Of a stretch of DNA of 36,242 nt, positions 16,138-25,700 are shown piece after piece; position 1 is the stretch's first letter, and each line of letters begins with the position of its first letter. The notes below the pieces were generated by a model. It was given only the letters and a program-made list of their open reading frames with translations. It had not been told where the DNA came from and searched no databases. The position numbers were made by a program, and so were the translations under genes. This DNA comes from a bacterium (GTDB lineage Bacteria; Spirochaetota; Spirochaetia; Treponematales; Rectinemataceae): NCBI GenBank assembly GCA_021782015.1, contig JAJXVS010000004.1:1-36242 (forward strand), written 5' to 3'.

Positions 16138-16791
16138 TCAATTCTCCCGGATATCGATGATTTCATCGACCAGGGGTTTGAGAATGGCTGCGACCTTGTC
16201 CTTGGCGACCCCCTGGACCTTGAGCGCTGTCTGCCAGACAACGGCGCCCGAAGGCGTCTGCACATCGATCGATCCGAAACCGAGAATGTCCCCGCCGGCC
16301 TCGGAGATTGCGCCCGTAATCTTGGCGAAGGTGCCCTTCGCGCCCGCGGTGCGCACCGTCGCGCGCACGCCCTTGGAGCGTCCGCCGAGCAGCTTGAGGA
16401 AGGTGCGGAAGACGTCGGTCTCGGTGATGATGCCGACGAGCTTGCCTTCCTTGAGTACGGGGAGGCCTCCGATCTTCCGGTCGGCCATGACGAGTGCCGC
16501 TTCCTCAAGAGGCGCATCCTCGGTGACGCTCAGGACCTGGCGGGTCATCACCTTCTCGATGGAAAGCTTCGAAAGCAAATAGGGAATTTCGTAGACCGAG
16601 AGCGAAGTGGTCGGTGAAGGCGAGGCGTAGAGCAAATCCTTTTCCGAAACGATGCCGACAAGCTTGCCTTGGGCATCGGCCACGAGAAGGCGGCGAATCC
16701 TTTTTTCACGCATCAAGGCCAGTGCGTCCTGCACGGACATCGAAGGAAGAACGGTGACGGGATTGCGGGTCATGGTGTCGCGAACGAGCAT
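16138..16791 (-). CDS. CBS-domain pair protein with C-terminal ACT-like domain
   Basis: 217 residues, cytoplasmic. CBS1 (about 7-62, 'MTRNPVTV', 'LVGIVSEKDLL') and CBS2 (about 78-132, 'MTRQVLSV', 'LVGIITETDVF') form a Bateman module that would bind an adenine nucleotide. An ACT-like domain follows (about 140-217, 'GAKGTFAKITGAISEAGGDI'), the kind of fold that binds amino acids. AcuB-type proteins share this layout. It has no catalytic domain, so it is a ligand-responsive regulator of an unknown partner. The start at 16791 has a GGAGG site 4 bases upstream; the reading frame stays open further upstream to 17199, but that part overlaps an opposing gene and is not family-like. Confidence 0.88.
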   Translation of the reverse strand: MLVRDTMTRNPVTVLPSMSVQDALALMREKRIRRLLVADAQGKLVGIVSEKDLLYASPSPTTSLSVYEIPYLLSKLSIEKVMTRQVLSVTEDAPLEEAALVMADRKIGGLPVLKEGKLVGIITETDVFRTFLKLLGGRSKGVRATVRTAGAKGTFAKITGAISEAGGDILGFGSIDVQTPSGAVVWQTALKVQGVAKDKVAAILKPLVDEIIDIREN

Positions 16792-16892
16792 AAAACCTCC
16801 AAGTAAGGTGCTATCGATGACGAATCCAGTGTAGCGCGAAGTATGGTTGGGGGCCAGTGCCGCGGCGATGTCGAGCGAAGCCACAACCTCCA

Positions 16893-16921
16893 TTGACAGA
16901 GGGGGCCGCGCCACGCAGGAT
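16893..16921 (+). promoter_or_regulatory. Possible promoter for the small secreted protein
   Basis: A perfect TTGACA (16893-16898), a 17-base spacer and a weak CAGGAT (16916-16921). A start near 16928 would lie just before the candidate GTG at 16940. Confidence 0.3.
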
Positions 16922-16939
16922 GGGGCGCCAGGCGGGCAT

Positions 16940-17713
16940 GTGCGACAAGCCGCCCGGCGAAATGAAGACCAATTGCATAGGAAAGCCCTCGCCGTTTCGC
17001 TTCGTTTTCTCGCCCTCCTCCTCCCTGCCTCTTTGGGGGCAGCCGACCTCGCGGCCCAAAGCGCGGCCTTCGCCTCGCGGCCCCCGCCGCCGGCCATCTT
17101 CCCCGCGGCCGCGGCATCGGATCGCAGCGAAGAACTCCCCTCCCCGCCCGACCGCGCCACAGCCCGTAGCCTCCTTGCGGGCAGACCGCGGGCGCTCACC
17201 TACCAGGTGACCCGCAGTGAAGACGGAAAATGGATACGCCTCTCCGCCGAAACCGAGGCAGCCTATCCCGTCCACGCTTCCACGATCGAAGGAATAATCA
17301 AGAACTATGTAGGAGCATCGAAGGTCTTCAGCCGCATCGATTGGGTGAAGATCATCGAAAAGCTGGACAACGGCGCAATCACGGAGCAATTTTCGGGGGT
17401 GAAGGCCTTCGGGTTCAAATTCTATACCACCAATCGCTTCCATATGTGGACAAGTGGCAAGGGCGATTACACGGTGATGCATTTTCTCCAGGTCGCGAGC
17501 GGCGGCACCCTGCGCGATTGCAGCGGCTACTGGGCCGTGGTGGATCGCTCGACCGCCGACGCGCCCCTTTGCTACCTTCATTACAGTCTGAGCTTCGAGG
17601 CCCGCGATCAGTTCCCGGGCCAAGAGGCCGTGATGCGAAGCTTCGGCGAGGCTGATGTGCTCCGGGCCCTCAATGAGCTCGGAAATGCGGCAGAAAAAGC
17701 GGAAAAGCAATGA
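16940..17713 (+). CDS. Secreted protein, possible START/SRPBCC-like fold
   Basis: About 257 residues from GTG 16940, or 246 from TTG 16973. The N-terminus has basic residues, then a hydrophobic stretch ('FLALLLPASLGAADL') fitting a signal peptide, then a Pro/Ala-rich segment. The mature part (from about residue 90) has the pattern of a helix-grip lipid-binding domain: 'TEAAYPVHASTIEGIIKNY', 'FSRIDWVKIIEKL', a central beta-rich stretch and a C-terminal helix. This resemblance is weak and I would not assign a ligand. An in-frame start at 16847 would bury the signal peptide and is unlikely. No ribosome site clearly decides between GTG and TTG. It is divergent from the CBS-ACT gene and convergent with vapC. 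Confidence 0.65.
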   Translation: MRQAARRNEDQLHRKALAVSLRFLALLLPASLGAADLAAQSAAFASRPPPPAIFPAAAASDRSEELPSPPDRATARSLLAGRPRALTYQVTRSEDGKWIRLSAETEAAYPVHASTIEGIIKNYVGASKVFSRIDWVKIIEKLDNGAITEQFSGVKAFGFKFYTTNRFHMWTSGKGDYTVMHFLQVASGGTLRDCSGYWAVVDRSTADAPLCYLHYSLSFEARDQFPGQEAVMRSFGEADVLRALNELGNAAEKAEKQ

Positions 17714-17738
17714 TCGCCCTCCCCCTCAGCTCCTGGGA

Positions 17739-18167
17739 CTAAAACAGCAATTTCACCTTGACCCCGGGGAAGCGCCCAAAGTCGCGGTCGCCCGTGACGA
17801 TGGTCGCCTCATTCTCCAAGGCGAGGGCGGCAAGGTGGGTATCGGTCGTGAGGTTCCCCCCCGTTCCGGCCACCAAGAGGAGATGGCCGAGTATGCCCAT
17901 GTGCGCCTTTCCCGGTTGAAGCTCCACGACACCCCGCGCGGATCGGAGGGCCGAGAGCCATTCGAGGGCCGCGTCGATGGAAAGCGGCGAGCGGAAGACC
18001 CTCGGGTTCGTCACCAATCGGAGAAAGCCGAGACTGACTATAAGGGGGAGGCCGAGCTCCTCCTTCCCCTCATTTATGGCTGCCTCGAGCCAGACGCGGG
18101 CCTCCGTGTGCCGCGACGAATCGGCATCGGCCGCGTAGATGAGGACATTGAGGTCGGGGATGGTCAC
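17739..18167 (-). CDS. vapC: VapC-family PIN-domain toxin
   Basis: 142-residue PIN-domain ribonuclease, the toxin half of a type II toxin-antitoxin pair. Acidic residues expected at the active site are Asp5 ('PDLNVLIYA'), Asp109 ('TTDTHLAALA') and Asp127/Asp129 ('TGDRDFGRF'). The 'SLGFLRLVTNPRVF' stretch (45-58) is characteristic of a known VapC subgroup. The gene starts with GTG, overlapping the antitoxin's stop (GTGA), so translation is coupled and the antitoxin is made first. VapC toxins usually cleave tRNA or a specific rRNA loop; the target here cannot be told. It appears intact. Confidence 0.9.
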   Translation of the reverse strand: MTIPDLNVLIYAADADSSRHTEARVWLEAAINEGKEELGLPLIVSLGFLRLVTNPRVFRSPLSIDAALEWLSALRSARGVVELQPGKAHMGILGHLLLVAGTGGNLTTDTHLAALALENEATIVTGDRDFGRFPGVKVKLLF

Positions 18168-18421
18168 TTGCCGAGATCCCGCTTGGCCACATAGGCTTCG
18201 GCCTCAAGCGAATCTACAAGCTCCCAGACCGAGCCGGCCGCCAGGGCCGCGCCCCCAAGATGATGCTCGGCCACGCTAAAAACCTCTTCGGCCCGAGTCC
18301 CAAGGCCGAGGGCCCGCTCGAGGCAGACGTTGACCTCGTCCTTTAGGGAGAGTTTGTCCCTGGCCGCCCTCGCCTGGAGTTCGACCATCAAATCATCTCG
18401 ATATTCAACAGTGGTGCGCAT
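18164..18421 (-). CDS. vapB: VapB-like antitoxin, ribbon-helix-helix type
   Basis: About 85 residues from ATG 18421. The N-terminus (MRTTVEYRDDLMVELQARA) has the strand-helix-helix pattern of ribbon-helix-helix antitoxins, which bind their own promoter. The C-terminal part (about 40-85) should wrap the toxin. An in-frame ATG at 18433 would add four residues, but lies inside the predicted -10 box. The pair sits between the giant envelope genes and may simply be a horizontally acquired stabilising module. Confidence 0.8.
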   Translation of the reverse strand: MRTTVEYRDDLMVELQARAARDKLSLKDEVNVCLERALGLGTRAEEVFSVAEHHLGGAALAAGSVWELVDSLEAEAYVAKRDLGK

Positions 18422-18428
18422 ACAGACA

Positions 18429-18456
18429 TACATATCTCGCGTTTTTGAGATGTCAA
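18429..18456 (-). promoter_or_regulatory. vapBC promoter and operator, possibly leaderless
   Basis: On the minus strand TTGACA (18456-18451), a 16-base spacer and TATGTA (18434-18429) form a good promoter. Seven bases on lies the A of ATG 18421, so the mRNA may start at the initiation codon. The spacer holds a perfect inverted repeat ATCTC-N8-GAGAT (18434-18451), well placed for antitoxin autorepression. Confidence 0.55.
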
Positions 18457-18610
18457 GATGAAAAGATGATTTTCTGCAGGCCCTTTGGATCCCCTACCGG
18501 GAAACTCGAAGGCTTCGGCGGAGAAGCGGCAACCGGGTTTCCACGGCGTGCAGATCCTTGTCGGCCGCGGAGATGGAAATGGCGCAGCAGGGACGCGCGA
18601 AAATGGTCCT
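18457..18610. other. Intergenic stretch without identifiable gene
   Basis: About 154 bases between the vapB promoter and the end of the solute-binding lipoprotein gene. Only a small stem (GCTTC...GAAGC near 18513-18528) is visible; no gene or clear terminator. Confidence 0.5.
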
Positions 18611-19708
18611 TCATCTCTTCTTTGCGAAATTGAAGGCTGCCTGGATCTCCCCCAAGAGGTTGCTGGAGGGAATCGATCCGGGCAGGCGCTCGGTGAGCGG
18701 GAAAAATCGAAGCGCGGCGCGAGCCGCGTCGCGCACGGCCGCGCTGTCCCCGTCAATTTCGGAGGTCGACTGGCTGACGGCCATCCATTTGAGGCGAACA
18801 CCTACCTCGATTTGGAACTCGGGCGAGCAGAGAAGCTTTAACAAAGCTTCCAATCCCTTGGATTTTTTTGCGTCGCCATAGACTTCGAGGAAGAGAGCCT
18901 GGCCGGCCAGGGCCGTCTGCCCCGAATCGTAGCTTCGTCGCCAGGCGGAGAAGCGACGCTGGAGAACTCCCCTCGAGATCTCGAAAGATCTGTAGGTCGT
19001 GCCGAAGACATATGGCGACCCGGCCTTTCGCCAGATGTCCAGATCGCCAGGGGCGAAGTTCCAGGTCGAGGACACCCATGCCGATAAGGTGGTCAGGTTC
19101 GAGACCCGCGACAGCCCCCGCTGCCACGCGGCATTGCTTTGTGAAAACCAACCCTCCAGGTGGGGGGCGGGCGATTGCGGAGAGGATTCGCCGAGGAAGA
19201 AGACGGCCTCGCGATACATCGGCTGGCCTCCGGGCAGGGTCACCCGCCCCGCCCAGCGCTCCTCCCCAAGTTGATTCCAATTAGGAAGGTCTGGTGCTGC
19301 GGCACTGCCCTCGCGATAGTAGGCTTCGACGCCGACCGCATCGAAGAACAGGGGCAGCGCATCCCACGAACCATCCTTGGTCTGACCCAGGGCCGCGAAT
19401 ACGGACAGGGGGGCGTAGGCGGGAGGCAGGACAGCCGCGGGTATCGGGGAAGACCGGGGCGCGGCTTCGGGCAGGTTCCATCCCGGCGTCGAGGTGAGGC
19501 GCGCGACAAGGCCCTTGGCCGGCCAGGGATCGGCGTCGGGGAGGACGACAAGGCCCTCCAGGCCCTTCGCTTGTCGAGCCGCTTGCGCGGCAAGGGCTCC
19601 GACCTCCGCCGCCTCCGGGCTCACGAGGAGGCTGAGACGGGGGGAGCAGGAGGCGAGGAAAGAGAGGGCAATCGCAAGCGTCGCCAGCCCGATACCAGGG
19701 CGAATCAT
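18611..19708 (-). CDS. Solute-binding-protein-like lipoprotein
   Basis: 365 residues. A signal peptide ends in a lipobox, 'FLASC' (Cys21), so it is lipid-anchored. The body resembles family 1 extracellular solute-binding proteins: 'LPLFFDAVGVEAYYREG' matches the usual region where these proteins contact sugar and 'GLEALLKLLCSPEFQIEVGVRLKWMAVSQ' matches their C-terminal helix. It is divergent and somewhat short, and no ABC permease or ATPase gene is nearby. Its ATG overlaps the stop of the 4,608-residue lipoprotein gene (ATGA), so the two are co-translated and probably work together. It could be a transporter component, but in this setting a structural or sensing partner of the giant lipoprotein is as likely. 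Confidence 0.75.
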   Translation of the reverse strand: MIRPGIGLATLAIALSFLASCSPRLSLLVSPEAAEVGALAAQAARQAKGLEGLVVLPDADPWPAKGLVARLTSTPGWNLPEAAPRSSPIPAAVLPPAYAPLSVFAALGQTKDGSWDALPLFFDAVGVEAYYREGSAAAPDLPNWNQLGEERWAGRVTLPGGQPMYREAVFFLGESSPQSPAPHLEGWFSQSNAAWQRGLSRVSNLTTLSAWVSSTWNFAPGDLDIWRKAGSPYVFGTTYRSFEISRGVLQRRFSAWRRSYDSGQTALAGQALFLEVYGDAKKSKGLEALLKLLCSPEFQIEVGVRLKWMAVSQSTSEIDGDSAAVRDAARAALRFFPLTERLPGSIPSSNLLGEIQAAFNFAKKR

Positions 19709-22700
19709 GGCTGGTACGCGTACTCAAGGCCTGCGTTCGTGGCATAGCCCAACACCGGGGTGAGGCCGTTCGGCGTTCCGAAGTTCTTGTACCCAATGCT
19801 GACAGTAAAGGTCTTCGGGCTATTGGTCGCGGGAACGGTCTGCACCTCCCAGGCTCCCGTATATTGGTCATTCACCGCCCCATTCTGGAATGTAGCGAAA
19901 TTGACCCGGGTGGCTAGCTTCACGCAAAATGATGTGCCGCTATAGGTCCCGGCATAATACGAAATGCTCGGGACATAGTTACCGCCAACCAAAGTCGTGC
20001 CAATTCGAAGGTATTGGCCGACGGAAAGATAGCTATCGACCGTCGCGAGTTGGGGGCTGGTGGATGCATAGCCGGGAAGATATGCGTAACACAGGTCCCC
20101 TGAGGAAGAGCGATAGTAGGCAATATGAACTCCGCCGCCTGCGTCGACCGTGATATCGCAATTCTGCCCTGCGAAACTGCTGTCTATGACGAGAGCATGG
20201 CTCGCCCATTGCCCAGATTGCGCCGCACTGGTGGGAGCGGTGTTATAGCTGTACCAAAGCCTTCGATTCGTCGAGTCGTACCAAACCGCCACAAGGGTAG
20301 AACGGTCAACGGGATTCAGGGCGATCGCGCTATACGCCCCGGAGGTCGCGGCTCCGGCAATCGTAATCGCTCCCGGCTGATCCCAAGGAATGGTGCTACT
20401 CGTGCCTTTGTCTGACAAGGCAGTTCCGCTCGGAATTGTGGAACGTCCATTCACGGTTCCGGTTCGCAGCATTACCTGATTGAGGACTGCATCGTAATAA
20501 CTGAGATAGGAGGTCGCCAGGTTGCCGGCTCCCAAAGCCGCCGCGGGATTGGCCAAGGCCGCCACAATATCGGGATTCTGGAAACGATTCGAATTCGTGT
20601 TTGCCACCGTCCCATCGCTCGACAGGGAAGCAAAGCGCGAGGTGTAGGTTCCCCCGTCATAACCACCTGTATAGCTGCTCGCGCCAGAACCCGGTTGATT
20701 CGAGAAGAAACACCCGCTCGACCAATTCACGATCCTTCCTCCTCCCGCCGTGATATCCCCGCTATTGCCTTCCCCGAAGGTATCCCCCTGCTCATCGTAG
20801 GCGAAGGCAGTGTCGTAATAACGCGTAGGATTGCTCTGGAATTGCTGGGGCGTCTGAGTGCCGGAATCCGTCATGTAGAAATAATTCTCGCTGCTGTCGT
20901 AGGTCCAGCCGATGTATTGGTTCGAGGCGGTCGCGGAATTGACGATACGCATGCTCGGATATCGTATCGAGGCGTCTGTCGAGACCGAGGTGATGCTCCA
21001 CACGGTGAGATTGCGATCGTCGGTCAGAAGATTGTTGTTTACGTTGTTGGGTTCGTCGTTGTAGTAGTAGGGCTGGCCAGCCCCGGTGAGAACATAGGCA
21101 GTGTTAACATTTGAATTATTGGTCGATGAGACTGCCGTTGGCGAACCTGCCGAAACTACCAGCCCGCCCGAAGTCGCCGTCGTACCGATTGAGGCGGTCA
21201 CCTCCGTGGTGGTCTTTCCGGCCACCGCTCCGACAGTAAGCGGAGTCCCGTTCAAGGCGACCGAGGTGGAAATCCCGTTGAAATTGTATCCATCAATTAT
21301 GATCGTCTCGTTCCTTTGCACCGGGTAGTAGCCCAGGGCGCTCCGGTTCGTCACGGACGGAACCGAACTGTAGGCGCTCGACAAAGCCGTAGTCACCTTT
21401 GAAATGTACGGCACCGCATCCACCAACGACTGCGCCGTGGCCGAGTTCTGCGCCGGGATCGGGTTGGCGTTGTAGGCCTTGAAGGTCACCGCGAGGTTTT
21501 TCCCGGTGACCGTGGACAGGGTAGAGCTGTCCCAGGTGAAGGTCCAGTTAACCTGTTGCCCGGAGAGGCCGAGGACCTGGTGGCTCGTGTCGATCGCGAC
21601 GCTCCAGCCCGTGCCTGAGAGTGGCGCCCAAGTGCCCCCCGAATATGTGGCAATACTGAACTCCAAGGAGCCGTTGTACCCAGGAATCGTCGCGGTGATC
21701 TTTGTCATGGCCTGGTCGTTCCATGCGCTGCCGAGGAAGACCACCTGGCCCGAGATAGACGCCGCGCCGGAGGTGTAGGGGCTCGTGTAATCGATGTGTC
21801 CGCCGCTCGGGCCGATGTTCTGGCCGTAGGTCGAAACCGGTCCGGTCTGGAAGGCTTTGCCCGTCGTATAGGGGTTGGTCGTCGGCAGAAGGTACTGCGT
21901 GCCGAAGGGCGCCACGCCGATGGCCGGGGTTCCGTGGTCCGCGTTCTGGATGTTCATGTTGATCGCAACACTGTACGACTGAGGAATCGTGACCGTGGCG
22001 TCGGTGACGGTCAGGACGAAGCTCGCCCCGTTGGAGGTCGAAGTGTCGGCTATTGCCGGCGAAACCGTGGTCGGATTGAAGGTCACCGTCGCGCCGTTGC
22101 TGCTGAGGCCCGTCACCGTTCCCTGCGACCAATAGTTGACGCCCCCGCAGGTCAGCTTGTAGCTCAAGGCGCCGTTCGGAGTGGTGGTCCCGTTGCCGTA
22201 GACCGAGCTGACATTGAAGGAGAGGGTGTTCCCCTCGGCGATGAAGCCGGTGTTTGGAAGAGAGGCTGCGGTGCAGGATTGGGTAACAGCCGTGCCGCCG
22301 ACGCTCGTTCCCAGCGTCACGCTGCCGAATTTCGGGCCGTTGTTCTGCACGAAAATCCGATAGGTGTAATGCGTCGCATTTCCCGCGATATCGAAGACCG
22401 TGTAGGCGAGGGTGTAGGGACCGTCGGCCAATTTGGTGGTGTCGAGCTGAATGCCCCAGGTCGTACTGCTGCCGCTCAACCCCATCATCTCAGTTACGCC
22501 CGTGATGCCTGAACCTACGTAGGCGCCGCTCGTCATCGTTGCGATGTCGACATAAAAGCCGCCAACAGTCGTCGACGGCCAGGTTTGTGTGCGTCCCTGG
22601 TAATCAATATAGGTATAGGTACTTGTCGGAATCGAAGACCCTCCCGCAAGCGGCACGGCGTTCCCCGAACCATCGAGGAGATAGACGTAGATATCCTTGA

Positions 22701-25700
22701 TTCCCGATACGGTCCCGGAGGTTGCCGAAATATCGGTCGCGGAACTCGATATCGTCTGGGCCGCGCCGGTGAGTACTCCGTAGACGTTCGAGGAACTGTC
22801 GGTGACAGTACCAAGCCCCGTCGGTGTGCCGGCCAAAGGCGCGAAATTATCCACGCTCACACCGGCGGGACTGGTCGTGACCTGGGCCGTAGGCGTGGTG
22901 AGATCGGCTGCCTGGAGATTGAACCCCAGGGTGCCGGAAAAATAGGCGCCGGTCGTGAGGCTCGGATACACCGTGGATGAATTGATGGTAATTGCGATCG
23001 AGTACTGGAACTTTCCGCTTGCGTCGCTCTCGATGGCTTGCGCCCCGGTCGGCACGCTGCCGGCGGATGATACGGTGAACACCGTGCCCACGACCGGGGT
23101 GATCGTGCTTCCAAGCCCGAGGGCAGCCCAAGGATTGGTCCCCGGCGTGGTATTCACGCCGGGAGCGACAATGAGAAGCTTGTAAGATTGGCCAGCCGCA
23201 TAAGTAACGGCGGCTCCGGAGACGAGCTGCCCCAGGGCGGCGATCGAGTAGGTATAGCCATTGCCCGTCGTGCCACTCGTGGAAAACGGGATGGCTGTCA
23301 CCGTTCCGCTCGCAGTCGTGACGGCGTAAAGGCTGCTCGTGCCGCTGAAAGGTCCCGTATCGACGAGACTGAGATTCGATAGGCCGACAGGGGTGCTCGC
23401 CGTTCCCGACAACGTGAAGGTGCCCCGGGCGTCCATCGATTGCGTATAGGACAGGGCGCTGCCGCCCTGGGGAGTTATCGTTGCAATTGTTACAGTCGGA
23501 AAGGTATTGTTGAAGGTCATCGTGAGGGGGCTCGCGAGGTAACCGGTGAAATTGCCCCGCGGTCCGCCGAAGGAGGTCGCGCTCCACGCCCTCCCCGTGA
23601 CGGAGATGGTTTGAGATGACCGGCCCGGCAGGGGATAGACGTTGCCCACGTTAATGTCATAATACCAAGAAACACTTGTGCCAGAGGTCATCAGCGTTAC
23701 CGGGGCCCACTGATCGACCGCGTAAGTCACCCCGGTACCGGAGGTGAAGCTGACTGCCGAGCCTCCGGCAGTCGCGGCAACCTGGAATGATGTCGTGGTC
23801 GAGGTCGCCCCGACGACATAGTAGGCCTTGCCCGCCGTCGCGCCGCCGGGAAGGGTCGGGATCTGCGCCACGCTCTTGATGTAGACCACCGCGTTTGCGG
23901 GCAGTGGGCTTGCGAGGGCGGAAATCAGCGTGAAGGTGGCGGAACTCGTCAGCACGCTCGTCGGGATCGAAGTCGGAGGCGTCGAGCCATTCGTCGGATC
24001 CACGTAGACTTCGGCGCCATAGACGCCGACCGGCTGGGTCGCCGTGCCGTAAATGCGCTGCTGGCCGCCGAAGGTCTGCGCGTTCGCGGGCGAACTGATG
24101 CTTATCGTGGGCGTATTCGCGTTGGAGTTATAAACGAAGTAGTCTGTCGCCTGGACTTGATTGCCCGCGTTGTCGACGGCCTGAAAATGGATCGGGATCA
24201 GCCAGTAGTCGAGCGAAAGCAGTGTCTGGCCGTTCAGGTCGCACGGATATGCGTTCGTCGTGTTCGCATAGCCGCTGATGTCGCCCAGGGTCAGCACCCA
24301 ATTCGAGGCCGAGGCGCCAGCCTGGTAGGTTCCCGTCTTTCCTATATAGTATTTAATATTCTGGCTCACGCCGCTGCCCGAATCGACGGTGGTGCCGGCG
24401 ATGGAGACCAGCCCCTGAAGAGGACTGCCTGAGGCCCCGACGGCAATCGTGCCGAGGGTGGGGGAGTTCGCGGCCGAAATCGAGGTCGTGGAGGGGCTGT
24501 TCATCGAGATGACGGGCGCTTGGTTGTCGAGACTGTAGCTCCTGCTGATGACGCTCGTCTTGCCGTTCGCGGAAACGACCTGCGCATAGACGGTGAAGGC
24601 GCCATTGCCGACGCCGCCAAGAGATATGCCGGGCAGCAGCCAACCCAGGTTCAGCGAGGGACTATAGACTGTGGCCGCAGCAGCGGCGCTGAAATTGAGG
24701 ATGGTACCTCCGCCCGCTGCCGTGGACAGAACGAAACTCGACCCCGAAACACTTTGTACGTAGTAGGGCGTTCCAACCCCTATGGCGGGCGTAGCCGATG
24801 GCGGAGTCCCGGTGAAATAAACCACATCGCCGTTTGAGAAGAGGGGCGAAGTGCTGGAAATCCCTGTTCCTCCCGCGACGGAGAGGGCCGGACTAGGAGG
24901 GATCGAGCCTGAGCCGAAATTCGTTCCCGCCTTGGCGACCAAGAGACCGGAGCCCGCCCCGGTGAGCGTCACACCCGAGAGAGTGAACTCGTCCACGCCC
25001 GAAGTCGCGGATGAGGAGGCAAGGCTCGCCACCGCGTAGGTCGAGGTGGAGGACAAAAAGCCGCCACCGGAAAGGGTCGGCATCACCGATCCGGCGACAT
25101 AGACCAAATCACCGACGGCAAAACCGTGGGGCAGGCTGGTCTGGAAGGTCCCGGTGGCCGGATTGACGCCGATGACGGAAAAGGCCGGAAGCGCGTTCGA
25201 GGCGCCGAAGGAAGGCGAGGAACCGCTCGTCGCGAGGACGCTCACGCCCGTCACGTTCGCACTATCCTGCGCCGTGCCGGTCAGGGTGAAAGATGCGCTG
25301 ACCCAACTGCCCAGTGCCGGCGAGGCGAGGGAGCCGGATGGCGACGCGTTCGAGATGAAGAACTGCACCTGTGCAGGGGATGCAGTCGTGTTCGGGCCGA
25401 CCGCGACATCGGTGGCGCTGATCGCCACCCGGTATTTCCCGTCGGGAAGGGCGAGCGTCGACAAAGGAATAGACCAATTATAATTAAGTGGATTGCCGGC
25501 GACGACTGTCGGTCCGGAGGATGTCATCGTGTTCCACACCTGGCTCGCGGGATTGTAGACGCTGAGCGTCCAGGAATAGGAGGCGATGCCCGAGGCGTCG
25601 CTCAGAGTTCCGGAGAGGCTTGGCGTCGCAGAGGTCGAAACCACGGTCGGATACCCCGGACCCGAGGTGGCGATGTTGCCGTAGGAGATGCCAGGAGCCA

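Noticed and set aside
16792-17199. N-terminal extension of the CBS-ACT reading frame
   Set aside because: It lies opposite the small secreted gene, is Arg/Ala-rich, and the internal ATG at 16791 has a good ribosome site and begins right before CBS1.
17875-18035. Apparent loss of the second acidic residue in VapC ('SLGFLRLVTNP')
   Set aside because: Gly at this point is normal in this VapC subgroup as I recall it, so I do not call the toxin inactive.
18434-18610. Possible small RNA between vapB and the lipoprotein gene
   Set aside because: No promoter-terminator pair and only a very small stem; not enough support.
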